Counted from the stretch's first letter, positions 10,606 through 21,916 are shown. The stretch is DNA of 64,000 nucleotides from Heterocephalus glaber (GCF_000247695.1 NW_004624751.1:22512084-22576083); one strand, 5' to 3'. The notes: generated by a model from the letters alone, not told the origin. Numbers and translations: made by a program.

Positions 10606-11665
10606 GATCTTTACATACATGAATGTATCTGTATGACAAAGTCAAAGAAGTAGAATTGTCAAAGAATATCTGTGTTTTAAATTATGATTTTGTCAAACTG
10701 CTCTACAAAGTCAAGACTCAAAAGGTTTCAGACTTTGAAACATTTGAATATTGAATTTTCAAGGCAGGATGCTAAATTGATAAAGTCTATGCAGATGTTC
10801 TAAAATCTGAAAGCTGGAATACTTCTGGGCCCAAGCATTTCAGATAAGGAATACTCAACATGTGTATTACATTTCTTTATTTTTAAATGAGTATTCTTGT
10901 CTGTATTTTTTAAGAACTACCTAGTGACATCCTTTGTCTGCTTTTTATTGTTAGTCTTTAAAAATATCTTAAAGTAGCAAAGCAAACTAATTTCTGTTTT
11001 AAAACAGCATATATTTGGATTTTTAAAAACAAAGAACACTGACACGAATGTACAAATAGATTCAGAATTGCTTGATATCCACAGTACAAAAACAATTGCT
11101 TAAAAATTCATTTTCATTTCTATGGACAAAAATTTATTTATGTGAATGTCATTTTTCTACTACCTAAGAGTTATGAATTCACTTAAACCTAAGTAAATAC
11201 AGAGATAACCCAGGAGAATGTACTAGACATATACTCACCAATTTTTTATGTATTTCCACAAATTGTGCAGAAGTACAATATATTGCTTGGCATTCTAATG
11301 GGAAAAACTAGTAAATTATACAATGTCTTATTATTACATTTGCTTATATTATTTCACAGATAAAACTCTGAGATGTATGGGAGATAGAGGACTTTCATTC
11401 TGTTTGTAAATCCCCGTGATTTCCACATCTCCCCTGAATTCAAGTTGTCAGTGTCCCTCCCTATTAGGATCAACTGAGGAGCATTATCTGACTTAGGCAG
11501 ATGGGAAAGTGGGTGCTGAGTGTGGGATTCCTTCCTATCGCTCATCTTCCCCCGTGCAATCATAGGAAAGATTACCTGGCTCCTCCTCTAGTCTCTTCCG
11601 AAAGTATTCCTGAACCCATTAATTTTATTTCCTGATTCCTCCAGGGCTTTTCTCTTAATCTTAAA
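10606..11665. other. Unassigned AT-rich sequence
   Basis: Short domain-free ORFs only (for example 11354-11563 minus). Confidence 0.5.
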
Positions 11666-11669
11666 ACCA

Positions 11670-11778
11670 AATTGGGCCAGGGATTGAGCTCACAGGTTCT
11701 GTCAACTGTCTCACAAGTGCAAGGTCCCAAGTTCGATCCCCGCCCCATACCAGAAACAACAACAACAACAACAACAAA
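11670..11778 (+). mobile_element. ID SINE, type 2
   Basis: 'gggccagggattgagctcac' (A-box region), 'cacaagtgcaaggtcccaag' and 'ttcgatcccc' (B box) are followed by an (AAC)n tail. It shares the diagnostic 'gcaaggtcc' middle and 'cca(g/t)acc' end with the elements at 19324, 32887, 50917 and 59638. Confidence 0.85.
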
Positions 11779-13659
11779 AATGAATTTTTATTGCTAGAAA
11801 TCCCTGTGTCTATTGAAAAGCCCCATTATTGCAAATCAAAAGTCTTGGCATTCAAAACTGTTTTCTTGGCTTTTAGTTCAAATCAATTTATTAAAACTGA
11901 CTTAATGAGCCCTGACTGTAACTTTTTCTTACCATCACTACCACAATACTCATAATTTCCCAAAGGCAATGAATACTTCTATCAGAAAAGAAAGGTTTAT
12001 GTGGAGGTATAAGATGTTATCCTAAGTGCGAGATTGGATCTAAATTACATGGCCCAACTTAAAATCTGAAAACATTACTATTTTATGATGACTTTAAAGA
12101 AATCTGAGCCAAAAATATTTAGAACATGACCAATAAGTTATATCAGGTTTTGAAACAAACACAATGGGGAAAATCTTATTATGTTATTAAAAAATTTAAA
12201 TAAGGTCTATGCACTTGTTAACTCATGTGACCAGTGTATTGCGCATAAATTACTTTCTTAACAGAAAAGGTGAAGTTTTATGGATTCAGATAGAAGTTAC
12301 CTATCTTGCCTGCTGCAGTATCCATAAGATAAAAACCATTGGATTAATCTTGGAAAAGTATTTCTGAGCAAGTTTCATTTTTCTCTTTTTGAATAAAATT
12401 ATGTTTTCGAACACTACCTGAATTAAGTGTGCTGATGTTAGCAGGCCCAGCCTTGATTCCTAATATTATCCACCAGTATTATTCTTATTGGTAACTGCCA
12501 TTATTTACAAAAACTTTTCCAATTTTGAATTGCCTTATGTCTAGGCAGTTTGGATAAAATAGTTTAGGTAAAACAGGAAGATAGAGTTTACAGTTTGAGG
12601 GAGGAAACAGCTGTTTGATGTCTTGAGAGGGAATTGAGGGCAACACCCAAACTTCTGTTGATCATGCTTGCAAGCATAAGAGATAAATGACTCAGGGAAA
12701 TGACTCACTCCTTCTTCAAGTAAACCTTGTAGCTGCAGCACCTCTACTACTGTGTTAAATATTTAACTTTACCTTTAATTATAGCCTTTCTGAACATCAA
12801 AATGTAAATTCTTTCAGCCTGCTATAGAGAAAACATCAAGTGCTTATTTCCAAGACTAACATTATTAATTGCTTTTATGGGACATAAATCTGGCAGCAGA
12901 TCCTTTAAAAATAAATACTGCATGGATCAAATAATTTAATTAGTTTAGACAAGCTATAACTGTGTATTAATTGCCAAAATTGTAAAATCATTAGATGCAT
13001 TGCATAATTTGGGTGTGGAGAGATTAAGTTGCTTTGCCTTCTTTGCTATTAATAATAGCACTTATATGCACTCAGATAACACATGGAATGATACACAATA
13101 TGGCCAAAGAGCCCTCAGTTTTAAATTGAAAAGAAAAATAAAAGTTATGATTAAACTCCTTCAAAATATTTTTCTATTTTTATATTAGATTTTTTTCACT
13201 CTTCATTCACTCTTGAAAAGTCTCCAAGGACTAGAAAGAAAAACATAAGAATAGTAAGAAAGGAAGAGAGAAGGCTGAAAGAGGAAGAAAAAAGAAGCGA
13301 AGCAAAATAGAAAGCAGATGAGTGGTTGATCAGTTGGGGTTCACTGGATGTAACTGATTTCAGCCAACTTAAGCCAAAAAAGAAAAAGAGAAAAGAAATT
13401 TATTGGTTGAATATGAATAATTCATAGGATAGTGAGTAAAGCTTAGAATAGAAAGTTTGGAAAAAACAAGAATGAGGGCATAAATTAATGGACACCTTCT
13501 ACAGGTGTGATAAATCTGTTCCAGTGAGTCCCCATCCTTCCATCCTTGTGTCCTGGATACAAATATTAGAGGTAGAGAGTCATTTGCTGACCTAGTGGAT
13601 TAATGCCTTTTGGAGGGCTATCAATCCTCCAACTGCCTAGAAAGGGGGACGGGAGGGCT
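11779..13659. other. Unassigned AT-rich sequence
   Basis: A purine-rich run lies at about 13250-13320. ORFs at 12541-12741 (minus) and 13000-13188 (plus) show no domain. Nothing else was recognised. Confidence 0.5.
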
Positions 13660-13676
13660 AAAGAAAGAAAGAACAG

Positions 13677-14262
13677 ACGTTTCTCAGATAAAGAAGTAGA
13701 AATAGCAAATAAATACATGAAAAAATGTTCAACATCACTGGTCATTCGAGAGATGCAAATGAAAACAACACTGAGATTCCACTTCACTCCAGAAAGAATG
13801 GCTGCTATCATGAAATCAACCAATAACAAATGCTGGCAGGGCTGTGGGGAAAGAGGAACCCTGCTCCACTGCTGGTGGGAGTGTAGACTGGTGCAACCAC
13901 TGTGGAAATCAGTATGGAGATACCTCAAAGAACTAGGACTGGAAGTCCCATTTGACCCCAATATTCCACTGCTGGAGATCTTCTCCAAAGGATCAAAAGA
14001 ATCATACCACAATGATATATGTGTGCCCATGTTCATAGCAGTGCAGTTTGTGATAGCTAAAACTTGGAAGCAGCCCAAATGCTCATCAACTGGAGACTGG
14101 ATAAAGAAAATGTGTTTTTTTAGTAAAATGGAGTACTACTCAGCCATAAAAAATGAGAAATTAGAGACATTTATAGCTAAGTGGATGCACATTGAGGCAA
14201 TACTCTTAAGTGAAATAAATAGGACACACATGTGTAAATACCGAATAGTGTCTCTGGTGTGA
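13677..14262 (+). pseudogene. L1 ORF2 protein, C-terminal fragment
   Basis: Part of a 219-residue open frame (13603-14262) whose first 25 or so residues come from flanking DNA. The rest follows the L1 ORF2p C-terminus, including the cysteine-rich domain CX3CX7HX4C with all four ligands present (CWQGCGERGTLLHCWWEC), then 'LVQPLWKSVWRYLKEL', 'FIAVQFVIAKTWKQPK' and 'MEYYSAIKNEK', ending at the family's normal stop region. Endonuclease and reverse transcriptase domains are absent, so it cannot mobilise itself. The frame is intact over about 195 codons, which argues for a moderately young insertion. Confidence 0.9.
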
Positions 14263-14289
14263 GAAACTGAAAGTGTAAATAAGGACTAA

Positions 14290-14825
14290 AATTTATAATA
14301 GGTAATGTGAAATAGGAAGAAAAGGGGCAAAGGGGAAAGAAGTGGGAGGGCTAGGGGAAAGGATAGAAGGGAATGGGATTAATATGAGAAAATGGAAAAA
14401 TAGGAACAAAATCTTTGTAAATAGGGAGGACTGAAGGGATTGAAGGGAGGGCTGGGCAAGGGTGAAAAATAAGAACCAAGAGAGACTATGTAAAGGTGCA
14501 AATTTCCAATGATGAATGTCATTATATTGTATACCTAAAATGTACCAATGATTAGAATGAATAATCAATAATGTAAAATAGGAAGAAAAGGTCCAAAGGG
14601 GTAGGGGTAGTGGTAGGGGCAGGGGAAAGGAAAGAAGGGAAAGGAAAAATGATGAGAAATGGAAAAAATGGAAATAAAGTCTTTATAAATAGGGAAGGGT
14701 GGAGGGCATGAAGGGAGGGCTAGGAATGGGGAAAAAAATAAGAACCAAGATGCATTATGTAAAGGTACAATTCCCAATGAGAAATGTAATTGTGTTGTAT
14801 ACCTACAATGTACAAATAAAAGAAT
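14290..14825 (+). repeat. Tandem duplication of the L1 3' UTR
   Basis: Two copies of about 270 bp (roughly 14298-14570 and 14571-14825) each run from 'gaaataggaagaaaagg'-like text through G-rich purines to 'tgtatacctaaaatgtac'-like text. The second copy holds four G4 runs at about 14597-14630, a possible G-quadruplex. The copies differ at many sites, so the duplication is not very recent. Confidence 0.85.
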
Positions 14826-14904
14826 TTAATACCAAAAAATAAATAAATAAATAAAAATAAAAGAAAATAAATAAATTAAAAAAATAAAAAAAGAAAGAAA
14901 GACA

Positions 14905-15450
14905 GTAGAGACTTGTGTAATCTCGTAGTACATGGTGGAATGGGAGGTCAGTGCCTCAGAGCGGGCAAAGACAAAGACACTTAGAGCTAGACACTATTTA
15001 TTGGGTGCACACAATAATTGGAGGGAGTATGGGGTGACTTAGAGGCCAGTGGTTATCCTACGTTGATGAAGATCTTAGACTGTTGAGGATCTTTTGTTGA
15101 GGAGGGTCTTATGTTGATGAGGGCAGTGAGATGAGCAAAGCGTTTGTACAATAGTAGGTGGGACAAAATATCAGGCTAATAAAGAATTTGTCCTTCCCCC
15201 AGGTGAAACCTTTCTCTTTTTTTATTACTTTTTGCTTCTCAAAAAACCAAGATGTCTTCTGCTGATGTAATCTTGCCCTTCAGAGGTGAAGCATGATGGG
15301 ACCATTGAGGCTTTAACTTATGACCAGAGACAAAGCAGAGCTATACTTCCACATGGTAGCCAGCTCTTGGGCAAGAAGACACTGGGCCTTAGACACTCCT
15401 AATCATAATTTAATTATGAAATGACTTTTTCCCAAAGTTATGTAGAATGG
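14905..15450 (-). mobile_element. Possible ERV LTR
   Basis: On the minus strand, 'gcacccaataaatagtgtc' (about 14990-15008) gives a polyadenylation signal followed by a T/G-rich segment, like an LTR R-U5 junction. The sequence is richer in GC than its surroundings. Ends and TSD were not resolved. Confidence 0.4.
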
Positions 15451-16194
15451 CTCCCCACAAATGCCTGTGCCTGGACTGATAGGGGTCTAAATGCATTGCA
15501 CTCATGGGGAGATTAAAGAAAGAGAAGACTAGTAAAGAAGGAAGAGTGTGCAGCAAGAAAAGAATAATAAACCTGAGCAAAAGAATTATTTAATTTTGTA
15601 CACAGTGAATTAAAGCACTTCTTTGAGCCTTTCCTTGCTTTGGGGGAATAAGGTGAAGTAGGGAAAGGGTTAATGAGAATGACTGAAAGATAGGGACAGG
15701 CTGATGTTTCTCAGGGAACAAAGCAGGAAACTCTTTTTGTTCAGAATAACTTCTAAATAGTAAACTGAAAAAGATACATCTCATTTAAAATTCATCTTAA
15801 AATTTACATATATATTTCCGGGTGCGTTGTATAGAAAATCAGTTTGAGTTACAAATTATGTTTCAAAGAAATTTATTAATATTTGTTCATTTAAATACAG
15901 TAACTTAACTAAATGCCAATAAATTTGGAGTTTCGAGAAGTCTGACAAAAATAATCTTAATAATGAGTCACTTAATAATCCACAAATAAACTAAATCAAA
16001 CATAACTAAAATAGCTTACTTTCTTAGAGATGTTCTTAAAGTTCTTAAAGACACTTTCTGTTAATGTTTTTCATTGTTTTATTTATTTCTTTGATTTTAA
16101 AGATTTCACAATGGCAAATTCCAAAACAACCTGCTTGAAATTTTCATACAAGCAGAGTTAGTAGGATCCAAATTTTAAAAGTTTTATTTGATTG
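15451..16194. other. Unassigned AT-rich sequence
   Basis: A short ORF at 15590-15784 (minus) has no domain. Nothing recognised. Confidence 0.5.
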
Positions 16195-16378
16195 ACTGAT
16201 TAAAGCCAGGGTTTCCACACTAAGCTACAGCCCTAGCCATCCCCCTTTTCTTTTTAACTTTTTTAAAATTTTGAGACAAGCTCTCTCTAAGTTGCCCAGG
16301 CTGGACTTGAATTTTTAATCCTGCTATTTCAGCCTCCCAGAGAACTGAGATTACAGGCATAAGCCACTATACTCAGTT
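16195..16378 (-). mobile_element. B1-dID SINE
   Basis: Antisense ID part ('agggtttccacactaagcta', 'cagccctagcc'), then antisense B1 part ('gagacaagctctctctaagt', 'cccaggctggacttgaa', 'gattacaggcataagcc'). Diverged. Confidence 0.75.
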
Positions 16379-16547
16379 TACGTTATCTTAATATACTGTA
16401 TACTAAAAGTTCACTGAAGAGCAATAAGAACATTTTTAAACTCCCTGAAATTACATTAAGGTCTCTATTTTAACCTAGATTTTAAATATTCAAGAAGCAA
16501 TTCCAAATTTTTTTTCCCAAATTTTAGTTTCAAATATTTGAATTTTA

Positions 16548-16738
16548 CATGGCCTTACTGGTGTACCCCTGTAATCTCAGCAGTTTGGGGGGATGAAGCA
16601 GAAGGATCACAATTTTGAGCTCATACTGGGCAACTTAGCAAGTCTTGGTTTGGTTTCAAAAAAAAACTTTTTAATGGGATGGCAAATGTAGCTCAGTGTA
16701 AATTCCCTTGGTTCAATCCCCAAGACTGATTAAAAAAA
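16548..16738 (+). mobile_element. B1-dID SINE
   Basis: Sense B1 part ('cccctgtaatctcagcag', 'gcagaaggatcacaa', 'gggcaacttagcaag'), an A-rich link, then sense ID part ('atgtagctcagtg', 'ggttcaatcccc') and a terminal A-run. Confidence 0.8.
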
Positions 16739-16894
16739 AACTTAGAAAATAAATTTCCATGAAGATAGGACCAGAACAACAATAATATATTTAATGAAAA
16801 GGAAAATTACTTTGAAGGAACTCATATAACTAATATCATTCAGATAGAAGTTACTTCAAAAAAGATGTATGGAAATTATAGGCAAGCAGAAGAA

Positions 16895-17003
16895 CCAGAA
16901 TTACATGACTGCTTGGTCATTAACCTACTGCGTTTACTTCCTGGTTATGTTTCCTTATACCATTACTTACTCTCTAAGCCTCAGTTTACTTACCAGTAAA
17001 TGG
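16895..17003 (+). repeat. MIR SINE, left piece
   Basis: 'tctctaagcctcagtttac' followed by 'ttaccagtaaatgg' is the central MIR phrase ('tctgagcctcagtttcctc ... taaaatgg'). It is cut by the LTR at 17004; the remainder resumes at 17380. Confidence 0.7.
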
Positions 17004-17379
17004 TGCTATGGTTTGGATAAGTGTTCCTTTCTCAGAGATCTATGTGTTAAAGGCTGGGTCTCCACCCCATGGCACTACCAGTTTGGGGTAAAGCTTTTAA
17101 AGAGTGGGGCCTATTTGAGGTCTCCTGGTCACTGGGGTTTGTCTTTGAATGAGATTGCGGGACCCTGATCTCATTCCTTCTCTTGCTTTTTTGTATTCTG
17201 ACCATGAGGTAAGCAGATTTCCTTCAACATACACTCCTACCATGATGTACTGTCTCATCACAATCCCAAAAGCAATCATGGATTGAAACCTCTACAACTG
17301 TGGACCAAAACAAACCTTTACTCTTATTAAGTTGATCATCTCAGGTTTTTGTTACAATAACATAAAGCTGACTAGCACA
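17004..17379 (+). mobile_element. ERVL-MaLR solo LTR
   Basis: Starts TGCTATGGTTTGGATA, the standard MaLR start, and ends 'aagctgactagcaca'. Inside are 'gattgaaacctctacaactg', 'ccaaaacaaacctttactct' and 'atgaggtaagcag', all typical of rodent MaLR LTRs. TSDs are degraded (aatgg versus aacaa). The ORFs at 16869-17168 and 17097-17279 are incidental. Confidence 0.85.
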
Positions 17380-17480
17380 AACAAGAATAATATTGCTTAC
17401 CACACAAATTTGTAGTGAGGATCAAATAAGTAAATGTAACATGCATGTTGTGATGCCTAGCTCATGACATTAAAAAGTTA
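17380..17480 (+). repeat. MIR SINE, right piece
   Basis: 'agaataatattgcttacc' then 'tagtgaggatcaaataagta' and 'gatgcctagctcatgacatt' continue the MIR consensus interrupted at 17003. Confidence 0.7.
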
Positions 17481-18421
17481 TTGAAAATATGAGTATTGCA
17501 TCATACAAATAAAGATCTATAATTTGAACAAGAAGAATGGAGAATGACAACACAGATGTGGAGAAAAGACATTCAAAACTATGAAATTGTATTACTTATA
17601 TCTAACTAATTATTTGTCACCAAGCTTATATTAAATAGCATCTAAGCACAACGAGGCATCTGCATAAACTTCCCACCTAGTTCTCTGAACCTTCAACCTA
17701 GCAGATGGTGGGAAACAACAAGAGCAGTGATGGGCCTTTCGATAGAGAAATCATTTCCCAAAAACGTCATTTCTATTTAATCATTTAAATGTAGTTATAC
17801 GACTTGCTTCATGGTGGAAACCAAAAGAAACAGAACCTCTTTCTTATTAACTCTATCCAAGGTCTGAAAAATGGCTGTGTGTGTCAGACAATGAAATCTG
17901 TTTTCACTCTCATCCTAATGGCTCTCATTGAAAGCTTTCAGCTTCAAAAGCATTGCAGACAGAAGATCCAACACCAAATGCTCTACTCAAAGGCAACAAC
18001 CACACAGGAGTGTCTGCTTTGGTGGGTAGCTGTTTGCTTACTTGGATGTCAGCTACTTGTTGAGCCCTATGTTGCAGTACCATTCTCTTTATTAGGCATC
18101 CTGGGTTCATTCATTGCCTAGTGCCAGTGAGTTTGTCAAGGGCTTGAAAAAATCCTGAAGACCTGAAAAAAATGTGTAAACAACAAAATACAAAAAGAAA
18201 ATCAAAACTTGAAGTTATGATAATTGACATAAATGCCCATATAAACCATTCAACTTAATTATTCACTCAAGAATATTGATATGCCTGAAAGCTTCATTCT
18301 ACTTGTAAAAATATACAGATTAGGTTTTGGGTATTTCCTTTCTTCACAAAAATTTCTGACAATTCACAATGATCTACCAAGAAATTTCCGCCAATCATAT
18401 ATCAAATGTGTTATTTATAGA
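17481..18421. other. Unassigned sequence
   Basis: The 105-codon frame at 17804-18121 (plus) has an overlapping 61-codon frame on the other strand, no domain and no flanking signals. I do not regard it as a gene. Confidence 0.5.
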
Positions 18422-19170
18422 TGTATTAATCAGTTTTCACATTGCTGGGACATGATACCTGTTATAGCTTGTATCTAGATGTCCCCTTAAAGACTCATGT
18501 GCTCATAGTTGGGGCTTTTTGCAGGTGGCTGGATCTGGAGTACATGAATATGTATTAAAGATGTGTGATATCTGGATTAGTTCCTAGCTGGATTAGCATA
18601 GTTCTTGGCATGGCCAAATGGATTTACTAAAGAAGGAAGTCCCATTCTGGGTGTGGGTTGCAGCAATTAATAGGCTTGTAGCCTCTAAAGAATATAAAGG
18701 GACAGAAAGAAGGAAGGCTTGCTGCTTGCTGCCTCCTGCCTGCCCTGCCATGGACTCTTTCTCCTCTGCGATGCCCCTCTGCCATGCTGCTCTACCTTGA
18801 AGACAGCTGACTATGGACTGAAACCTCTACAAACTGTGAGCTAAAATAAACTTTTCTTCTTTTAACATTGGGTGTCACATATTGTCTTGACAATGAGTAA
18901 AGTAACTATGGCAGTACCTAACATCTATAACAAAAAGAAGGAGAGGTTTAATTTAGCAAATAGTTTCAGGGGATTCCCTCCATGACTAGCGGGCTCCAAG
19001 GCAGAAACATCATGGCTGAAGGATATGTTGAAGTGAAGCTGCTTACTTCAAGATTTCCGAGAAATACACCAGAGTAACAATGTCAGACAGGAAGAGGTCA
19101 AGGAGCAGATATGGTACCTGTTACTGGGTTGAAATCGCGGGAACCTATCTCACCCTTCTAAAATAAATTT
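18422..19170 (-). mobile_element. MaLR-type LTR interrupted by a second LTR
   Basis: The plus strand starts TGTATTAATCAGTTTTCACA and continues after the nested LTR with 'aaaaagaaggagaggtttaa' and 'ccatgactagcgggctcca', matching the antisense MaLR pattern at 717, 44343, 49550 and 52653. The right end is diverged and not fixed. Confidence 0.7.
18460..18913 (+). mobile_element. ERVL-MaLR LTR nested in an opposite-strand LTR
   Basis: 454 bp, TGTTATAGCTTG ... CTATGGCA. Flanked by ATACC (18455-18459) and GTACC (18914-18918), a 5-bp TSD with one change. Interior text 'ggactgaaacctctacaaac', 'gagctaaaataaac' and 'tgaagtccc'-like blocks are MaLR. The ORF 18618-18800 lies inside and is incidental. Confidence 0.85.
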
Positions 19171-19323
19171 CATCCTGGAAAAAGAATTTTCATGACTCAC
19201 CACTAGAAAGGGTTAATTAGGACAAACTCAAAGAATAGAGTGGGGGTGCTCAGAGAAATGAGAACACATTACAAGCTGGAACTGGGTATATGTAAGAGTT
19301 GTCTTTAAGATAGGTGAGCTAGG

Positions 19324-19408
19324 GCCAGGGATTTAGCTCAGTGATTCTGGCGCCTGCCTCGCAAGCACAAGGTCCAGAGTTCGATCCCCAGTACCAAAAA
19401 AAAAAAAA
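19324..19408 (+). mobile_element. ID SINE, type 2, well preserved
   Basis: 'gccagggatttagctcagtg' (A box), 'gcgcctgcctcgcaagcaca', 'agttcgatcccc' (B box), 'agtacc' and a 14-base A tail. Flanked by a perfect 12-bp TSD AGGTGAGCTAGG (19312-19323 and 19409-19420). The intact tail and TSD indicate recent insertion. Both internal RNA polymerase III boxes are recognisable. Confidence 0.95.
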
Positions 19409-19420
19409 AGGTGAGCTAGG

Positions 19421-20139
19421 ATGTGTATTTCACTGCCTGTTAGGTTACAATGCAAACACTACATACATATGTTTGAAGTTGAGATATGCTGTGCTGTAGT
19501 GGTGCTGCTTCCTGAGGATAGAGAAAATGCAATTTACAAGTCAAAAGAACAGATCCAGAGCCTTAACTTATAGTTTATTGTAAAAAAAAAAAAAAAAAAA
19601 GAACTTTAGAATTTTTTTTTTTTTGAAGTGAGTTTCTGTAAGGGAAAAGGCTTATCTTGAAGTTATAGGGTTTTTATTTTTAAAATCTTGATTTCCTTGT
19701 CTCCTTTTTATCTATTTTTTATTTTTTCTGTCCTACCTCAGAACCTCAGGTCTGAGAACCTTCCATGGCCCACCCAGACACACCCAAAAGTGTGCTTTAC
19801 CAATCCAGTAGGGAATTTCCAAGCCAATTAAGTTGACATAATTAATGATGTTATTTGTTATTCACTCAATAACAAAGTAATTGTAAACTCTTTTTAAAAT
19901 TTTACAACAAAAATAATCCTTTTGACATGAGATGTGGATGCAATGACATGCATTTACAACTATAAGACAAGGTTACTTCAAAAGCAAAATGCTCATGACT
20001 CACTAAGATCTATTCAATCAGATCTATTGATTTTGGGGATATCTCTCCCCAATCAGATGAGGGTAACATTTCTCAGCTCTCATTAGCTGCTGCCCAGATC
20101 TCAAAAGAGATAACACAGAAAAAAAAGTAAAAAGAAGGG
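19421..20139. other. Unassigned AT-rich sequence with A- and T-runs
   Basis: An A-run at about 19581-19600 is followed by a T-run at about 19612-19624. No gene recognised. Confidence 0.5.
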
Positions 20140-20202
20140 GTTAGGGGTACAGCTCAGTGGTAGAGTGCTTACTTGACATGGGCAAAACCCTGAGTTGCCA
20201 AT
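20140..20202 (+). mobile_element. ID SINE, type 1, 3'-truncated
   Basis: 'ggggttaggggtacagctca' and 'gtggtagagtgcttacttga' are followed by 'caaaaccctgagtt', with no poly-A after it. It is the older ID form ('gtggtagagtgctt'). Confidence 0.75.
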
Positions 20203-20223
20203 CTTACTTTTAAGGAACTATTT

Positions 20224-20718
20224 TGGGATTTTAGTCAACTTCTGAGATAAGAGATTAAGGCTGGGGCAACACCAGTCAAGCAAGTGGTCATGAACTATCA
20301 GTCATGGAGTCACAGGGCACATGCGCAGAACACATAATCTGGAATGACTCTGCAGTCCCCGAACACTGAACATAGGACCAATATGAAAAGTGCCATTCTT
20401 GATTCTTCATTTACATCCTGTGTTAAAGCAAGCCTTCCGTAGGATAAAGCAAGTTTCTGATAGGACAACTATCCCAAATGCCATATTTGCATGAAGAAGA
20501 AGCCGTCTAGAAACTGGAGTTGCAAAATAGCTTCTCCATTATCCTCATGGCCACTGTGAGTCTTTTCACGGGCCCACTCTCTGTCTATAGAGCAGACTTC
20601 TTTTCTACCTTCAATAAACGTAAATCCTTGCTACCTTTTCCATGAGTCTTGTCCAATTCTTTTTTCAGGACACCAAGAACCTGGAAAGAATCTCTTCAGG
20701 ACCCAAAATCCAGTAACA
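20224..20718 (+). mobile_element. Solo ERV LTR (same family as the 24-28 kb ERV)
   Basis: 495 bp, starting TGGGATTTTAG and ending CAGTAACA, flanked by ATTT and GTTT (near-match 4-bp TSD, the size used by gammaretroviruses). 'aataaacgtaaatcc' (about 20614) is the polyadenylation signal. It aligns throughout with the reverse complement of 27670-28174, for example 'ttatcctcatggccactgtg', 'agtctt...cactctc', 'tgctacctttt' and 'gtccaattctt'. Confidence 0.85.
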
Positions 20719-21314
20719 GTTTGGGAATGTCGATATTAATATGAATATGCTCAAGTATTACAAAATGCATACAGGATAGACTCATAGTTTTGCATGTTTG
20801 CTTCTCACCTCTAAACACATGAATGGGACCTGTTGTATTTCATTTTTCATCAATTAATATGTGGAGACTACCTTCTATGTGAAACAAACCTATTCTGAAA
20901 TCATCTGTTTGACACTCTCCTGTGATGCTGAGAATCTTCCTGCAAAGTTTGGAAAATGAAGCCAACAGATCTGCACATTGTTTTTTGGGATTTTTAAAAA
21001 TAAATTATTCACAAAGCAATGGATTAGTAACTTGCTCTCTAAAAATTATAAGCATAAATAAAATCAACTGAATTTTGTTGAGTTTCTCTCTCCTCATTCA
21101 GGAAAACAAGATAAAACTAGTGATTGATATTACATTGATACTTTTAAAATTATAAATAATTTCTAAACATTTATATTAAAATTTTATTAGCAACACATCA
21201 CTTAAGAGCCCAGAATATCTTTTTTCTTCTGCTCTCAATTCCAACAATGATAACTATTCAGATAGAAGTTAATTTTGAGAAATTATTACATGAAGAGGAA
21301 GGAGGGCACAAATC
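20719..21314. other. Unassigned AT-rich sequence
   Basis: No ORF, RNA gene or recognised repeat. Confidence 0.5.
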
Positions 21315-21916
21315 TGTCCAGTCTAGGGGTTGGTAGTCAATCATGCTGAAGTATTCATTGAGGACCAAGCAAGCCTGAATTCTCAGGCAACATGGTGTAG
21401 AAAACAGGGGCCAGTAGGCAGAGAAAGGACAGAGCAAGGCCTCAGTAAGCTTTCTGGCAAATCCTGACTAGAAAGAGTTAAAATTTATTGAGAAAACAAT
21501 TAACAAGACAAGAAAAGGCTGATAAGCCAGATAGGCAGGTACCCTAACCAAGTTAGCCTAGCCTGCCCTCACCTATCTCCAATAAAATACAAAGTAGACA
21601 AGGGGTGGCCTTTAAAAGAAAGCTCTTATTTAGGGCCTCTCTATTACTGCGCTAACCCCCACCAGCCCCACCACTTAATAGCTAACTTGACCTTTTATGT
21701 AAGGCCCCTTCTAACCAACCCATAAACTCCAAAGATAAGGACTTGACACGGATAAGGGGGACCACTTAAGAATGCACAAGTAGATGATGACAGAGAAGTT
21801 AGCATCTTGGGGCCTAGAATCCATCTATGACAACCCAGGGAACCAATCAGGTTATGACAAGTTCCAAGGGCCCACAAGACCCTCATCTTTCTGGAGCCCC
21901 CTACCCTGACTTATCA
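21315..21916 (-). mobile_element. Possible ERV LTR
   Basis: On the minus strand it runs from 'tgataagtcagggtagg' to 'ctagactggaca', with a CCAAT-like 'ctgattggttcc' and 'ctcaataaattttaactctt' as a polyadenylation signal near 21484-21490. GC content is above the surroundings. No matching TSD was found, and the 63-codon ORF within is incidental. Confidence 0.45.

Larger units (their letters stand above)
13674..14890 (+). mobile_element. 5'-truncated L1 with doubled 3' UTR
   Basis: The element holds the ORF2 3' end, two tandem copies of the purine-rich 3' UTR and a long A-rich tail (about 14825-14890). It appears bounded by a purine repeat, 'aaagaaagaaaga' near 13660-13672 and again near 14890-14902, a plausible TSD although low in complexity. 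Truncation in the last quarter of ORF2 is typical of L1 retrotransposition. Confidence 0.8.

Noticed and set aside
11670..11760. tRNA gene (A and B boxes, GTTCGATCC)
   Set aside because: It is an ID SINE: it carries a SINE tail, shares sequence with other ID copies, and has no acceptor-stem pairing.
13566..14078. 170-codon minus-strand frame
   Set aside because: It is antisense to the L1 ORF2 fragment, which explains the conservation.
17804..18121. 105-codon frame
   Set aside because: No domain, no coding context, and an antisense frame in the same place; random expectation in 64 kb.
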